Assembly (NCBI GenBank): GCA_029289325.1
Contig: JARFTV010000010.1
Coordinates: 1 to 64,000 of the forward strand
From: Alphaproteobacteria bacterium
Lineage (GTDB): Bacteria; Pseudomonadota; Alphaproteobacteria; Rhodobacterales; Rhodobacteraceae
Length of the DNA stretch: 64,000 nucleotides
Reading direction: 5' to 3'
Shown: in pieces, positions 24,689-33,913 of the stretch
Layout of the letters: each line of letters begins with the position of its first letter
Numbering within the stretch: position 1 is the first letter of the stretch
Notes under the pieces: model-generated
The model's input: only the letters and a program-made list of their open reading frames with translations
Databases searched by the model: none
What the model was told of the DNA's origin: nothing
Position numbers and translations under genes: made by a program

Positions 24689-25424
24689 CTTCCCACGCCC
24701 CCAGATAGATGTCCTTCAGAAGCTGGCTGCCGCGTGCGGCCTCCGGCAACCCGTCGAAGACGACCTCGCCGTAGTTCAGCACGGTGATCGTGTCGGCTAC
24801 GTCGAAGGCGAGGTCCATGTCATGCTCAATGATCAGGATCGTCAGGTCGCGGGGCAGCGCCTTGAGCAGGCGGTGGAAACCCTTCGACATCTCCGGTCCC
24901 ACACCGCTGGTCGGTTCGTCCATCAGGATGACCTTGGGCCCGGTGGCCAGCGCGATGCCCACCTCCAGCTGGCGGCGGATGCCGTAGCTGACGGCGTCGA
25001 CACGGGCGTCGAGGTATGGCGCAAGGTCCACCTGCGCCGCGACCTCGCGCACCGTCTCGCGCACCTCGACACTTTGCAGCGGGTCGGACCAGAGGCCTTG
25101 GCCCTTCCCCAGCGCGACGGCGGCGGCGAGGCCCAGGTTCTCGCGGATCGTCAGCCCGTCGAAGAGGGTGTTCTTCTGGTAGCTGCGGCTCAGGCCCCGG
25201 CGCGCACGCTCGGCGACGCGGAGACCGGTAACATCCGCCCCGTCGAGGTGGATCGTGCCGCTGTTCGGCGTGATTTCACCCACCAGCTGGTTAAACAGCG
25301 TCGTCTTGCCCGCGCCGTTCGGGCCAAGGATCACCCGGCGCTCGCCCTTTTCCAGCTTCAGGCTCACGCCCCTGGTCACCTGGATCGGGCCGAAGGATTT
25401 GGTCAGGTTGCGCGTTTCAAGCAT
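24681..25424 (-). CDS. livG: branched-chain-type ABC transporter ATPase LivG
   Basis: 247 aa from the ATG at 25424; 24 open codons upstream lie within livM. Walker A GPNGAGKTT, the DEPTSGVGPEM Walker B region and the EHDMDLAF switch histidine are intact; the signature region reads SYGIRRQLEVGIAL, as is common in LivG. It overlaps livM by 8 bp and livF by 8 bp, so the set is translationally coupled. Confidence 0.94.
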   Translation of the reverse strand: MLETRNLTKSFGPIQVTRGVSLKLEKGERRVILGPNGAGKTTLFNQLVGEITPNSGTIHLDGADVTGLRVAERARRGLSRSYQKNTLFDGLTIRENLGLAAAVALGKGQGLWSDPLQSVEVRETVREVAAQVDLAPYLDARVDAVSYGIRRQLEVGIALATGPKVILMDEPTSGVGPEMSKGFHRLLKALPRDLTILIIEHDMDLAFDVADTITVLNYGEVVFDGLPEAARGSQLLKDIYLGAWEDA

Positions 25425-26397
25425 CGGCGGTGGCCTCCTTGCCCTGTGGTTTCCGGGTGCGAGCGGTCCAGCGGGCTTCGATGAACCCGAAGACACCCGG
25501 CGCGCGGCTCATCACAACCGCGATCAGGATCAGGCCCACGATGGCGTGCCAGTACGGGGTGATGGCCGAGATCTCGTGCTTCAGCACGACGAACAGGATC
25601 GCGCCGAGGAGCGGGCCAACCAGGGTGCCGAGGCCGCCGAGAATGACGACGACCAGCGCCTCGCCCGAAACGGTCCAAGACAGAAGCCCCGGAGAGATGA
25701 ACTGCGTGTGCTGGGCGGCGAGGCAGCCTGCCAAGCCCGCAAGTGCACCGGAGATGGCGAAGGCGGTGGCCTTGGCGCGCCAGACGGTCAGTCCAAGGGC
25801 GCGCAACCGTTTTTCATTGTGATGGAGACCGACGAGGCTGCGCCCGAGCCCGGAGCGAAGGGTGGCGGCGGCGACGAGGTAGGCCAAAGCAACCAGAAGG
25901 ATGGCGTAGACCGCGAAGGCTCGGCTGTCGGTCAGGTCGATGCCGACGACGCTCAAGTCCGGGCGCGGAGCACCGGAGAGGCCGTCGTCGCCCCCGAACA
26001 ACGGGGACTGGAAGACGAAGCTGTAGGCCATCTGCCCGAAGGCCAAAGTCGCCATGATGAAGTAGATGCCGGTCGATCGCGCGCAGACCGCGCCGATCGG
26101 GAACGCCAGGGCGGAGGTTAGCGCCACGGCCAAGATCATAGCGGGCAGCGCGGTCAACCCGGCCTCATTGGCGGCCACGGTGAAGGCATAGGCCCCCACG
26201 CCCAGAAGCGCGCCGTGGCACAGCGAGACCATCCCGCCGAACCCGGCGACAAGGTCCAGCGCGATGACGAGGATCGCCAGGATCGCGATCTCGGCCAGGA
26301 TCTCCAGCCCGTAGAACCCGGCGGCGAAGGCATAGGCCAGCGACCCGGCGGCAATGATTGCCAGCGTGGTCAGGCGCAGGGGAGTGTGCGTGAACAT
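25417..26397 (-). CDS. livM: branched-chain-type ABC transporter permease LivM
   Basis: 326 aa from the ATG at 26397 after AAAGGGTGA. About nine to ten hydrophobic segments; family signature in LDLVAGFGGMVSLCHGALLGVGAYA and GGLGTLVGPLLGAILF. Forms the transmembrane channel with LivH. A four-base gap separates it from livH. Confidence 0.93.
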   Translation of the reverse strand: MFTHTPLRLTTLAIIAAGSLAYAFAAGFYGLEILAEIAILAILVIALDLVAGFGGMVSLCHGALLGVGAYAFTVAANEAGLTALPAMILAVALTSALAFPIGAVCARSTGIYFIMATLAFGQMAYSFVFQSPLFGGDDGLSGAPRPDLSVVGIDLTDSRAFAVYAILLVALAYLVAAATLRSGLGRSLVGLHHNEKRLRALGLTVWRAKATAFAISGALAGLAGCLAAQHTQFISPGLLSWTVSGEALVVVILGGLGTLVGPLLGAILFVVLKHEISAITPYWHAIVGLILIAVVMSRAPGVFGFIEARWTARTRKPQGKEATADA

Positions 26398-26401
26398 CGG
26401 A

Positions 26402-27271
26402 TCACCCTTTCGCGGGCAGAAGGCCCTGCGGACGGGTGACAAGCACCGCCGCGAGAAGCGCGTAGATCAGGACGGAACTCAGCGTCGGCAGCAGCACCGC
26501 GCCGAAGGTCTGGACGAAGCCGAAGATCAGGGACCCCGCGACCGCGCCCTTCAGGCTGCCAAGGCCGCCGATGACGATGACAATCAGCGTCGGGATCAGG
26601 ATCTGCAGGCCCATGTCGGGCGTGACGGACAGGACGGGCGCGGCGACGGCCCCGGCAAGGCCCGCCAGCGCGCAGCCGACGACGAAGACCAGGAAGAACA
26701 TGCGTTCCACGTTGATCCCAAGGCAGGCGGCCATCTGGTCGTTGTCGACCCCGGCGCGGATCATCGCTCCGATCTGGGTGCGGGTCAGGATCAGGGTCAG
26801 GATGCCGAGGACACTCAGACCCAGGGCGATGATGAACAGCCGGTAAACTGGGTATTGCACGCCGAGAAGTGCCACCTGCCCGTCCAGCACGGCCGGGATG
26901 GCGATGCCGATGGGCAGATCGCCCCACACCAGCCGCGTGGCGTCGACGGCCACGAAGATCAGCCCGAAGGTCACCAGCACCTGCGCCATCGGCCCGGCCC
27001 GGCGCTGTGAGCGGATCAGGGTGTAGTAGAGAACAGCGCCAAGGGCCGCCACGGCGACGGGGGCCAGCAGGAACCCTCCCCAGTAGCCCAAGGTGCCCGC
27101 GAGAGTCGCCGCGACATAAGCGCCGAATGCGTAAAGCGAGCCATGGGCAAGGTTCACGAAGTGCATCAGCCCGAAGATCACCGTCAGGCCGACAGAGAGA
27201 AGAAAAAGCAGCATGGAGAGTTGCAGCGCATTCAAGGTCTGCAGCACCCAGAAGCCAAGGTCTGTGGTCAT
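26402..27271 (-). CDS. livH: branched-chain-type ABC transporter permease LivH
   Basis: 289 aa, polytopic. LivH hallmarks are GLTVIFGLMHFVNLAHGSLYAFGAY near the N-terminus and VIGGLGSLKGAVAGSL near the C-terminus, with the final RPQGLLPAKG. Pairs with LivM. It follows the substrate-binding protein gene by 53 bp. Confidence 0.94.
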   Translation of the reverse strand: MTTDLGFWVLQTLNALQLSMLLFLLSVGLTVIFGLMHFVNLAHGSLYAFGAYVAATLAGTLGYWGGFLLAPVAVAALGAVLYYTLIRSQRRAGPMAQVLVTFGLIFVAVDATRLVWGDLPIGIAIPAVLDGQVALLGVQYPVYRLFIIALGLSVLGILTLILTRTQIGAMIRAGVDNDQMAACLGINVERMFFLVFVVGCALAGLAGAVAAPVLSVTPDMGLQILIPTLIVIVIGGLGSLKGAVAGSLIFGFVQTFGAVLLPTLSSVLIYALLAAVLVTRPQGLLPAKG

Positions 27272-27324
27272 GGTCGCACCTTTCGGGCTGGGGACGGGGG
27301 CCGACCTGCGGCCCCCGGATCGCG

Positions 27325-28506
27325 TCAGTTGGTGGCTACGGGCATTTCGCAGCCGTTGACCGGGTCCGCCTCGGCCGGAAGGGTGGCGAGCACCTTCTGA
27401 GTCAGGCCATCGGGACCGGCGACGTTTTCGTAGACGTGGATCGGCTGGACGACGTTGTTCGTCGCAGGATCAATCCGCAGCTCGCCCCGCGGGCCGGTGA
27501 AGGCCACCTTCGGCAGCGCGGCGGCCAGCGCGGCACGGTCGGTCGCGCCCGACTTCACCTTCTCGACCAGAGCACGGGCGCTGTCATAGCCCTGCACCGC
27601 GTATTCCGAGGGGATACGGCCGGTCTTGGCCTTGAACGCCTCGACGAAGGCCGCGTTCTCCGGGTTGTCCAGCGTCGGCACATAATGCAGCGCGGTGATG
27701 ACACCTTCGGCCGCCGGGCCTTCCGCCTCGACATAGAGGGCCGAGGTCAGGAAGCCCTAGCCGTACAGCGGCATCCCGGCCTTCAGGCCGAAGCTGTCAT
27801 ACTGCTTGACGAAGGAAATCGCCTCGCCGCCAGCGAAAAAGACATAGACCGCATCCGCGCCGCTCGCCTTGGCATTGGCAAGGAACGGGCCGAAGTCCTG
27901 CGTCTTCTGGAAGGCGGGCCATTCCTGGCCCACCACCTCGCCGCCCGCAGCGGTGAAGGCGGCGGTGAAGGCGTCGATCATCTGGCGGCCGGCGGCGTAG
28001 TCCGGCGCGATGGTGAAAACTTTTTTCACACCTTGGTCGACCATCCACTGGCCCATCGGCCGGTTGACCTGGCTGTTGGAAAAGGAAATGCGAGTGATGT
28101 AGGGGCTGCAGGCCTCGCCCGTCGCCTCGTCGTTGCCGGCATTGGCCACGATCAGCGGCACCCCCGCGCCGTCCACGGTGTCGCGGATCGCGCCCAGGAC
28201 GCCCGAGGAGACCACGCCGACCATCACGTCGACTTCGTCCTGCAGGATCAGCTTCTTGGTCTTGGCCAGACCGACCGGCGGTTTCACCTCGTCATCCTCG
28301 CGGACGATCTCGAAGGTCGCGCCCCTGTCCGCGCCGAAGGTTTCCAGACCCAGCGCGAAGGCATCGTCGATGTCCTGCCCAAGCGAAGCATAGACGCCCG
28401 AATAGGGCAGCAGGAGGCCCACCTTGATGTCCTCGGCCCAAGCTGTCGAAAGCATGGCCGTGCTGGTGACGAGCCCGGCAAGGGCCGCCCGAATGGTCGT
28501 CTTCAT
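27325..28506 (-). pseudogene. livK: ABC transporter substrate-binding protein (LivK type) interrupted by an in-frame amber codon
   Basis: One frame of 393 sense or stop codons encodes a LivK-like periplasmic protein: signal peptide MKTTIRAALAGLVTSTAMLSTAWA cut after about residue 24 (key part LVTSTAMLSTAWA), then DIKVGLLLPYSGVYASLGQD and the receptor domain. Codon 250 is TAG (27757-27759), between MPLYG and GFLTSALYVEAEG. There is no frameshift; both halves match the family. Thus a single base change separates it from an intact gene: a real nonsense mutation, a sequencing error or readthrough. All other transporter genes are intact. Confidence 0.85.
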
Positions 28507-28557
28507 CTGTCTCTCTCCCTTTGTGGCGCCCTCCTCGGCGCCGGTGTGGCGGGCCTG

Positions 28558-29331
28558 TCAGCCCAGGTCGCCCCCTCCTACCGGGATCGTGACCCCGGTC
28601 AGGTAAGAGGCATCGTCGGATGCCAGGAACAGGATCACCCCCGCCTGTTCATCCAGAGTTCCGTAGCGTTTCATCAGGCTGGACTGGACCGTCTGGTCGA
28701 CGATCTGCTGGTACCAGACCTTCTCCTGCGCGGTCTGTTCGTTTGGGTTGCGCGGCACGCCGCGGGGCGGTGCTTCGGTTCCGCCTGGCGCGGTGGCGAC
28801 GACGCGGATGCCGCGCTCGGCCACTTCCCAGGCGAGGCTGGCGGTGATCGCGTTCACCCCGCCCTTGGCGGCCGCATAGGGCACGCGGTTCAAGCTGCGG
28901 GTGGCGATCGACGAGACATTGACGATCACGCCCTTGCCCGCCGCCAGCATGTGCGGCAGGACCGCGTGGCAGGAATAGAGCGTCGGGAACAGCGACCGGC
29001 GCACCTCGGCGTCGATCTGGTCGGCCTCGTAAAGCTCGAAGGGCTTGGCCCAGATCGTGCCGCCGACGTTGTGGACCGACACGTCGATCCGGCCGAATTC
29101 CCTGATGACTCCCGCCATCGCATCAACGGCCCCGGCATGGGTCTCCAGGTCGGCCGCCAGATAGACCGCCTTGCCACCCGCAGCCGTGATGGTCTCCGCC
29201 ACCTCGGCCCCGATGGGCGAGCGGTCGATCACCGCGACCGAAGCGCCCTCCAGCGCCGCCCGTTCCGCCACGCGCCGCCCAATGCCCTGCGCGGCCCCGG
29301 TGATGGCAAAGACCTTGCCCTTGAACCGCAT
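28558..29331 (-). CDS. benD: benzoate diol dehydrogenase (1,6-dihydroxycyclohexa-2,4-diene-1-carboxylate dehydrogenase)
   Basis: 257 aa, short-chain dehydrogenase/reductase. The ATG overlaps the benC stop as TGATG; earlier open codons lie in benC. Cofactor motif TGAAQGIG, NVGGTIW (N-x-G-G variant), catalytic Ser in NVSSIATR and Tyr/Lys in YAAAKGG. BenD oxidises the cis-diol made by BenABC to catechol with loss of CO2, using NAD. The position after benA-benB-benC fixes the assignment. Confidence 0.94.
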   Translation of the reverse strand: MRFKGKVFAITGAAQGIGRRVAERAALEGASVAVIDRSPIGAEVAETITAAGGKAVYLAADLETHAGAVDAMAGVIREFGRIDVSVHNVGGTIWAKPFELYEADQIDAEVRRSLFPTLYSCHAVLPHMLAAGKGVIVNVSSIATRSLNRVPYAAAKGGVNAITASLAWEVAERGIRVVATAPGGTEAPPRGVPRNPNEQTAQEKVWYQQIVDQTVQSSLMKRYGTLDEQAGVILFLASDDASYLTGVTIPVGGGDLG

Positions 29332-30344
29332 CACGCCGCCGCCTTGGTTTCCGAGGGGTTGAACTTCTCGAACAGGAAGGACGCGGGGGTGACGCCCAGG
29401 CCCGCCATGTGGGTCCGCACCGCCTCGACCATCGGCGGCGGGCCGCAGAGATAGACATCGGCGGCACCGTCCCAAAGGTCGGAAGCCGTCAGGTGGTCGG
29501 TGACGAAGCCCTTCTTCGCATGGGTGCTCGCGGCATCGGCGACGATGGTGACGATCTCCAGCGAGGGGATCAGCGCCGCAAGACTCTCCAGCCGGTCAAA
29601 CTCCACCAGGTCGGCGTCGCGGGTGACGGCATAGAACAGGCGGACCGGTTGGTCAGTGCCGGTGGTGGCGATCTGTTCCAGCATCGACAGGAAGGGGGCA
29701 AGGCCCGTGCCGCCGGCGAGGAAGACCTGCGGGCGCGTGACGGGGCGAAGGTAGAACGCGCCCATCGGGCCGGTCAGGATCATGGCGTCGCCAGCCTTGG
29801 CGCGGGCGAGGTAGCCCGACATCAGCCCGCCCTGGATGTTGCGGATCAGGAATGAAGCCTCCGTCGCCTCCGGGTGGCTGGAGAAGGAATAGGCGCGGGT
29901 CGCGGCGGTGCCCGGGACCCGCACGTTGACATACTGGCCCGGCAGGAAGGGCATCGCGGCGGGGAGCGTCACGCGCAGGCGGAAGGAGGTTTCCGACAGC
30001 GCCTCGACCCCCGCCACGCTGGCCTGCACGCTTTGCGCTCCTGTCTTGCAGGCGATGGAAGAGGCAGGGATCGCCACGACGCAATCGGACTTCGGCATCA
30101 TCTGGCAGGTCAGGACCATGCCTTGCGCCGCTTCCTCCTCGGTCATCGCGTCTTCCAGGTAGAAGCCCAGCTCATACTCGCCCCGCTCCGCGCGGCATTT
30201 GCAGGTGCCGCAGACGCCATCGCGGCAGTCCATCGGCACGTTGATCTTTTGCCGGAAGGCGGCGTCGGAGACTTTCTCGTCAGCCTCGCAATCGATGATG
30301 CGGGTGACGCCGTCCTCGAAGTTCAGGGCGATCTTGTAGGTCAT
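29331..30344 (-). CDS. benC: benzoate 1,2-dioxygenase reductase component
   Basis: 337 aa from the ATG after GGAGGAG. Plant-type 2Fe-2S ferredoxin domain (CRDGVCGTCKCRAE with a fourth Cys in VLTCQM), then FAD-binding RAYSFSSHP and NAD-binding GGTGLAPFLSMLEQ. It carries electrons from NADH to the BenAB oxygenase. The benB-benC spacer holds a strong hairpin. Confidence 0.95.
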   Translation of the reverse strand: MTYKIALNFEDGVTRIIDCEADEKVSDAAFRQKINVPMDCRDGVCGTCKCRAERGEYELGFYLEDAMTEEEAAQGMVLTCQMMPKSDCVVAIPASSIACKTGAQSVQASVAGVEALSETSFRLRVTLPAAMPFLPGQYVNVRVPGTAATRAYSFSSHPEATEASFLIRNIQGGLMSGYLARAKAGDAMILTGPMGAFYLRPVTRPQVFLAGGTGLAPFLSMLEQIATTGTDQPVRLFYAVTRDADLVEFDRLESLAALIPSLEIVTIVADAASTHAKKGFVTDHLTASDLWDGAADVYLCGPPPMVEAVRTHMAGLGVTPASFLFEKFNPSETKAAA

Positions 30345-30356
30345 GGCTCCTCCTCT

Positions 30357-30396
30357 CCCCCGGTGCCTTCCCCTCCTCAAGGGTCGGCACCGGGGG
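30357..30396 (-). promoter_or_regulatory. intercistronic hairpin between benB and benC
   Basis: Perfect 11-bp inverted repeat CCCCCGGTGCC/GGCACCGGGGG around an 18-base loop, inside the operon. There is no U-tract. It may stabilise the benAB message or reduce downstream expression. Confidence 0.55.
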
Positions 30397-30425
30397 TGCC
30401 GGTCTGGGGGCCGGCAGTTGCGGTG

Positions 30426-30935
30426 TCAGATGTGGTAAACGTCGATCACATGGTGGATGCGGTCGTTCTTCAGGATCACCTTCTTCGAGGTGATGAGCGG
30501 CGCGCCCGAGGCAACATCGACCGTGTAGAAGGACGTGCCCCAATAGGTGTCGGTCGTCCCGTAGCGGTAATTGTGCGTCATCCAGTTGAAGCGCAGGTGG
30601 ATCTTTGTCCCCTCGCGCCCCAGCACCTCGACATTGGTGATGTTGTGCCCAGTGCGGGGTTCGGGCAGCGAGGTCGCGCTGGAACGGTCGGTCTTGATGC
30701 GGAACACGCGGTCCTCGATCCCCGATCGATTGGGGTAATAGATCAGCGACATCTCGTTGGCCGGGTCTTCGGTCAGCGTGTCGAAATCGTCCCAGGCTGG
30801 CATCCAGAACGGGCAGTCCGGGTGGTAGAACTGGATCCAGTCGTCGAAGCGGCGGTCGTCGAGCGCCCGCGCTTCGGCATAAAGGAAGGCGCAGAGCGCG
30901 TCGTAGGAAAGCTGGGTATCGGTCACAGCGTTCAT
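30426..30935 (-). CDS. benB: benzoate 1,2-dioxygenase small (beta) subunit
   Basis: 169 aa, standard for ring-hydroxylating dioxygenase beta subunits. The cone-like fold signature is seen in LYAEARALDDRRFDDWIQFYHPDC, DDFDTLTEDPANEMSLIYYP and HLRFNWMTHNYRYG. It is structural for the alpha3beta3 oxygenase. It begins 4 bp after the benA stop. Confidence 0.95.
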   Translation of the reverse strand: MNAVTDTQLSYDALCAFLYAEARALDDRRFDDWIQFYHPDCPFWMPAWDDFDTLTEDPANEMSLIYYPNRSGIEDRVFRIKTDRSSATSLPEPRTGHNITNVEVLGREGTKIHLRFNWMTHNYRYGTTDTYWGTSFYTVDVASGAPLITSKKVILKNDRIHHVIDVYHI

Positions 30936-30939
30936 GGGG

Positions 30940-32319
30940 TTACTCCGCTGCGATCTGGGTTGCGGTCTGACGCTCGGCCGCGACGGCGGCGGCCATGCGT
31001 TCGGTCCATTGCGTGTGCTGGATGACGAAAAGACCCTCGTCTTCCGTCCGCGCGCCGGACAGGATGGGCTTCAACCCGATCCGCTGGGCCTCTTCGTCCG
31101 CGCCGGTGATCCACTGGGTCGCGCCGCGGGTCAGGTCGTTCCACTGCGCCGTGGGGGCGGCGGCGTAGCCCATCTGGGTCGCCCGGAATTCCTCCAGGTC
31201 ATCCGGCGTCGCCATGCCGGAGGCGTTGAAGAAGTCCTCGTACTGGCGGATGCGGCGGGTGCGGGCCTCCTGGCTCTCGCTCTTCGGGGCGATGCAGTAG
31301 ATCGTGACTTCGGTCTTGTCGACGCTGATCGGGCGGAACACGCGCAGCTGGCTGGAGAACTGGTCCATCAGGAACAGGTTCGGATAGAGGCAGAGGTTGC
31401 GAAGGTATCCGATCATCCAGTCGGCCTTGGCCTCGCCGTACTTTGCCACCAGTTCATCCCGGCGGGGCGCGAGGGGGCGGTTCGACGGGTCGGCCCATTT
31501 CGTCCACAGGACCAGGTGGCCGTTGTCGAAGGAATAGAACCCGCCCTTCTGCTTGTTCCACTTCGAGGCGTCGACCGACTTCACCTCGTCCTTGCCCTCA
31601 TCCGCGCGGTGGCTGGTGGTGGCGACATAGTTCCAATGGACGGCCGAGACGTGATAGCCGTCGGCGCCGTTCTCGGCCTGGAGCTTCCAGTTGCCCTGGT
31701 AGGTGTAGGTCGAGGAGCCGCGCAGCACCTCCAGCCCCTCGTCGGACTGGTCGGCGACCATGTCGATCATCACCTTGGCCTCGCCCAGGTAATCCGACAG
31801 CGGCTGCACGTCGGGGTTCAGCGACCCGAACAGGAACCCGCGATAGGACTCAAAACGAGCCACGCGCTTCAGGTCATGGCTGCCGTTCTTGTTGAACTGC
31901 TCGGGGTACCCTGCGCCGTCGGGATCCTTCACCTTCAGAAGCTTGCCGGTGTTGTTGAAGGTCCAGCCGTGGAACGGGCAGGTGAAGGTCGCCTTGTTCT
32001 GCCGCTTGTGCCGGCAGAGCATCGCGCCCCGGTGCGAGCAGGCGTTGATCAGCGCGTGCAGCGTCCCGGTCTTGTCGCGGGTGATCATGATCGGCTGGCG
32101 GCCAATATGCGTGGTGAACACGTCGTTCGGATGTGGGATCTGGCTTTCATGCGCCAGGTAGATCCAGTTGCCCTCCCAGATGTGGCGCATTTCCAGTTCA
32201 AAGAGCTCAGGGTCGGTGAACATGTCGCGGCGGGCGCGGAAGATGCCCTCTTCGGGCTTGTCTTGAACGATGCCGTCCAGGCGGCGGGCGATCTCGTCGA
32301 GACCGGCTTCGGTGAACAT
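30940..32319 (-). CDS. benA: benzoate 1,2-dioxygenase large (alpha) subunit
   Basis: 459 aa from the ATG after GGGAGAGAG. Rieske 2Fe-2S ligands Cys94, His96, Cys114 and His117 (ACSHRGAM and TCPFHGW). Mononuclear iron site around Asp220, His223 and His228 in [12 protein letters not shown]. It adds O2 to benzoate to give the cis-1,2-diol carboxylate. Close relatives (anthranilate, toluate oxygenases) cannot be excluded, but the four-gene benABCD order with catB favours benzoate. Confidence 0.93.
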   Translation of the reverse strand: MFTEAGLDEIARRLDGIVQDKPEEGIFRARRDMFTDPELFELEMRHIWEGNWIYLAHESQIPHPNDVFTTHIGRQPIMITRDKTGTLHALINACSHRGAMLCRHKRQNKATFTCPFHGWTFNNTGKLLKVKDPDGAGYPEQFNKNGSHDLKRVARFESYRGFLFGSLNPDVQPLSDYLGEAKVMIDMVADQSDEGLEVLRGSSTYTYQGNWKLQAENGADGYHVSAVHWNYVATTSHRADEGKDEVKSVDASKWNKQKGGFYSFDNGHLVLWTKWADPSNRPLAPRRDELVAKYGEAKADWMIGYLRNLCLYPNLFLMDQFSSQLRVFRPISVDKTEVTIYCIAPKSESQEARTRRIRQYEDFFNASGMATPDDLEEFRATQMGYAAAPTAQWNDLTRGATQWITGADEEAQRIGLKPILSGARTEDEGLFVIQHTQWTERMAAAVAAERQTATQIAAE

Positions 32320-32415
32320 GGCTCTCTCCCTCCATGATGCCCCTTGCGGGACAAGTCTCCTCCGTTCCCGGAAAAGCGTGGCTTTCCCGGGCCTTCCTTG
32401 CCCCAAGGGGGCTGA

Positions 32416-33564
32416 TCATTCCCCCGCGACGGCCCGTGTAAGGCTGCTGCGGTCGCGCCGGTAGAACGCGACCTTGTCGTCGTCGAGGCTTACCCCGATG
32501 CCCGGCCCGGTCGGGACGATCACCGAGAAGTCCCTGTATTCCAGCGGCGTGGCCAGAATTTCGTCCTTGAGGAGCAGCGGCCCGAACATCTCGGTTCCGA
32601 ACTGCCACTCGGGGATGGTGGCGAAAAGCTGGATCGCGGCGGCGGTGCCAAGCGCGGATTCCAACATGGTGCCGCCGTAAAGGTCGATCCCTGCCGCCCG
32701 CGCGATGGCGATCACGTCCGAGGCCGGTTTCAACCCGCCCGACTGGCAGACTTTGACCGCGAACACATCCGCCGAGCGGTTGGCGGCCACCCGCATCGCG
32801 TCGGCGGGGCCTTGCAGCACCTCGTCGGCCATGATGGCGATCTCATACCCATCGGTCAGCGCCTTCAGAGCCGCCAGCTTGTCCCGCGCCACGGGCTGTT
32901 CCACCAGGATGCAGCCGATCTCTTGCAGCCCGCGCGCGCCGTAGCGGGCTTCGGTCAGGCTCCAGGCCTGATTCACGTCGACCCGGATCGTGCCGCGGTC
33001 GCCCACGGCCTTGGCGATGGCCGCGACATGGGCGATGTCCTGCTTCACCGGGCGCTTGCCGATCTTCAACTTGAAGTCGCGGTGGCGGCGGGTGTCCAGC
33101 ATCCGCTCGGCTTCGTCGATGTCGGTCTGGCTGTTGCCCGAGGCCAGCGTCCAGGCCACCGGCAACCGGTCATGGATCCGCCCGCCGAACAATTGCGCCA
33201 CGGACAGCCCGGCGCGGCGGCCAAGCCCGTCCCACAGCGCGCATTCCACGGCGGCGCGGGCGATGGGGTTGCCCTTTACCGCCTTTTCCATATGGGCGCT
33301 GGCGGCGACGATGGCGTCGGCATCCATGCCCACCAGCGCCGGAGAAATATAGGTGTCGATGGCGAGCTTGACGCTTTCCACGCTTTCCGGCCCGTAGGAG
33401 AGCCCGCCGATCGATGCGCCCTCGCCCAGCCCCTCGGACCCGTCCGAGAAACGGATGCGCACGAGAACGACCGACTGGGTCAGCATCGTGGTCATGGACA
33501 GAACATGTCCGCGCACCGTCGGCACGTCGATGATGATGGCATCTATGCGGTCGATCTTGGTCAC
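32416..33564 (-). CDS. catB: muconate cycloisomerase
   Basis: 382 aa from a GTG at 33564; the nearest in-frame ATG-like codon upstream adds 37 residues of unlikely sequence. Enolase-superfamily residues: catalytic K-x-K in FKLKIGKR, metal ligands in RVDVNQAW, LVEQPV and IMADEV, second catalytic lysine in VFAVKVCQSGG. It cyclises cis,cis-muconate to muconolactone. First gene of the long leftward cat-ben-liv operon, 96 bp before benA. Confidence 0.93.
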   Translation of the reverse strand: MTKIDRIDAIIIDVPTVRGHVLSMTTMLTQSVVLVRIRFSDGSEGLGEGASIGGLSYGPESVESVKLAIDTYISPALVGMDADAIVAASAHMEKAVKGNPIARAAVECALWDGLGRRAGLSVAQLFGGRIHDRLPVAWTLASGNSQTDIDEAERMLDTRRHRDFKLKIGKRPVKQDIAHVAAIAKAVGDRGTIRVDVNQAWSLTEARYGARGLQEIGCILVEQPVARDKLAALKALTDGYEIAIMADEVLQGPADAMRVAANRSADVFAVKVCQSGGLKPASDVIAIARAAGIDLYGGTMLESALGTAAAIQLFATIPEWQFGTEMFGPLLLKDEILATPLEYRDFSVIVPTGPGIGVSLDDDKVAFYRRDRSSLTRAVAGE

Positions 33565-33913
33565 GGTCTGGCCTTTGGTTCGGATCTTTCGATGATCCGA
33601 AGATGGCACCGTGGCGTGCCGCCGGTCCAATACCCAAGTGGTCTGGTGCGATACCCGGAAGCGCCGGCGGCGCACCGATCCGCGGCGGGCCGTGCAGGCA
33701 GAATGGTCAGAGGGTAAGTGAAGGACGATGGCTGACAGTGGCTTTCCGAGCGGGCGATGGACGCATCCGAGAAGTTCCGCGTGCTAGGAATCGTGGATGA
33801 TAACCCGGGCATCACTTTCATCGAAATCTGATGGAAGAGCTGTCTGAACGCGGCGTTACCTCGGACATCGTGCAAGAGCAGAGCCCGCCGACGGAGACCT
33901 TTGACGCGCCTCG
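33565..33913. promoter_or_regulatory. promoter region of the cat-ben-liv operon, with GATACCC half-sites
   Basis: 349 bp without a gene, upstream of catB. AATACCC (33629-33635) and GATACCC (33650-33656) are direct repeats 21 bp apart, two helical turns, and match the half-site of the inverted repeats upstream of the dioxygenase. A LysR target is therefore likely here. No other feature seen. Confidence 0.55.

Noticed and set aside
26869-29454. 861-codon plus-strand frame
   Set aside because: Antisense to livH, livK and benD, whose families are clear; composition is that of a shadow frame.
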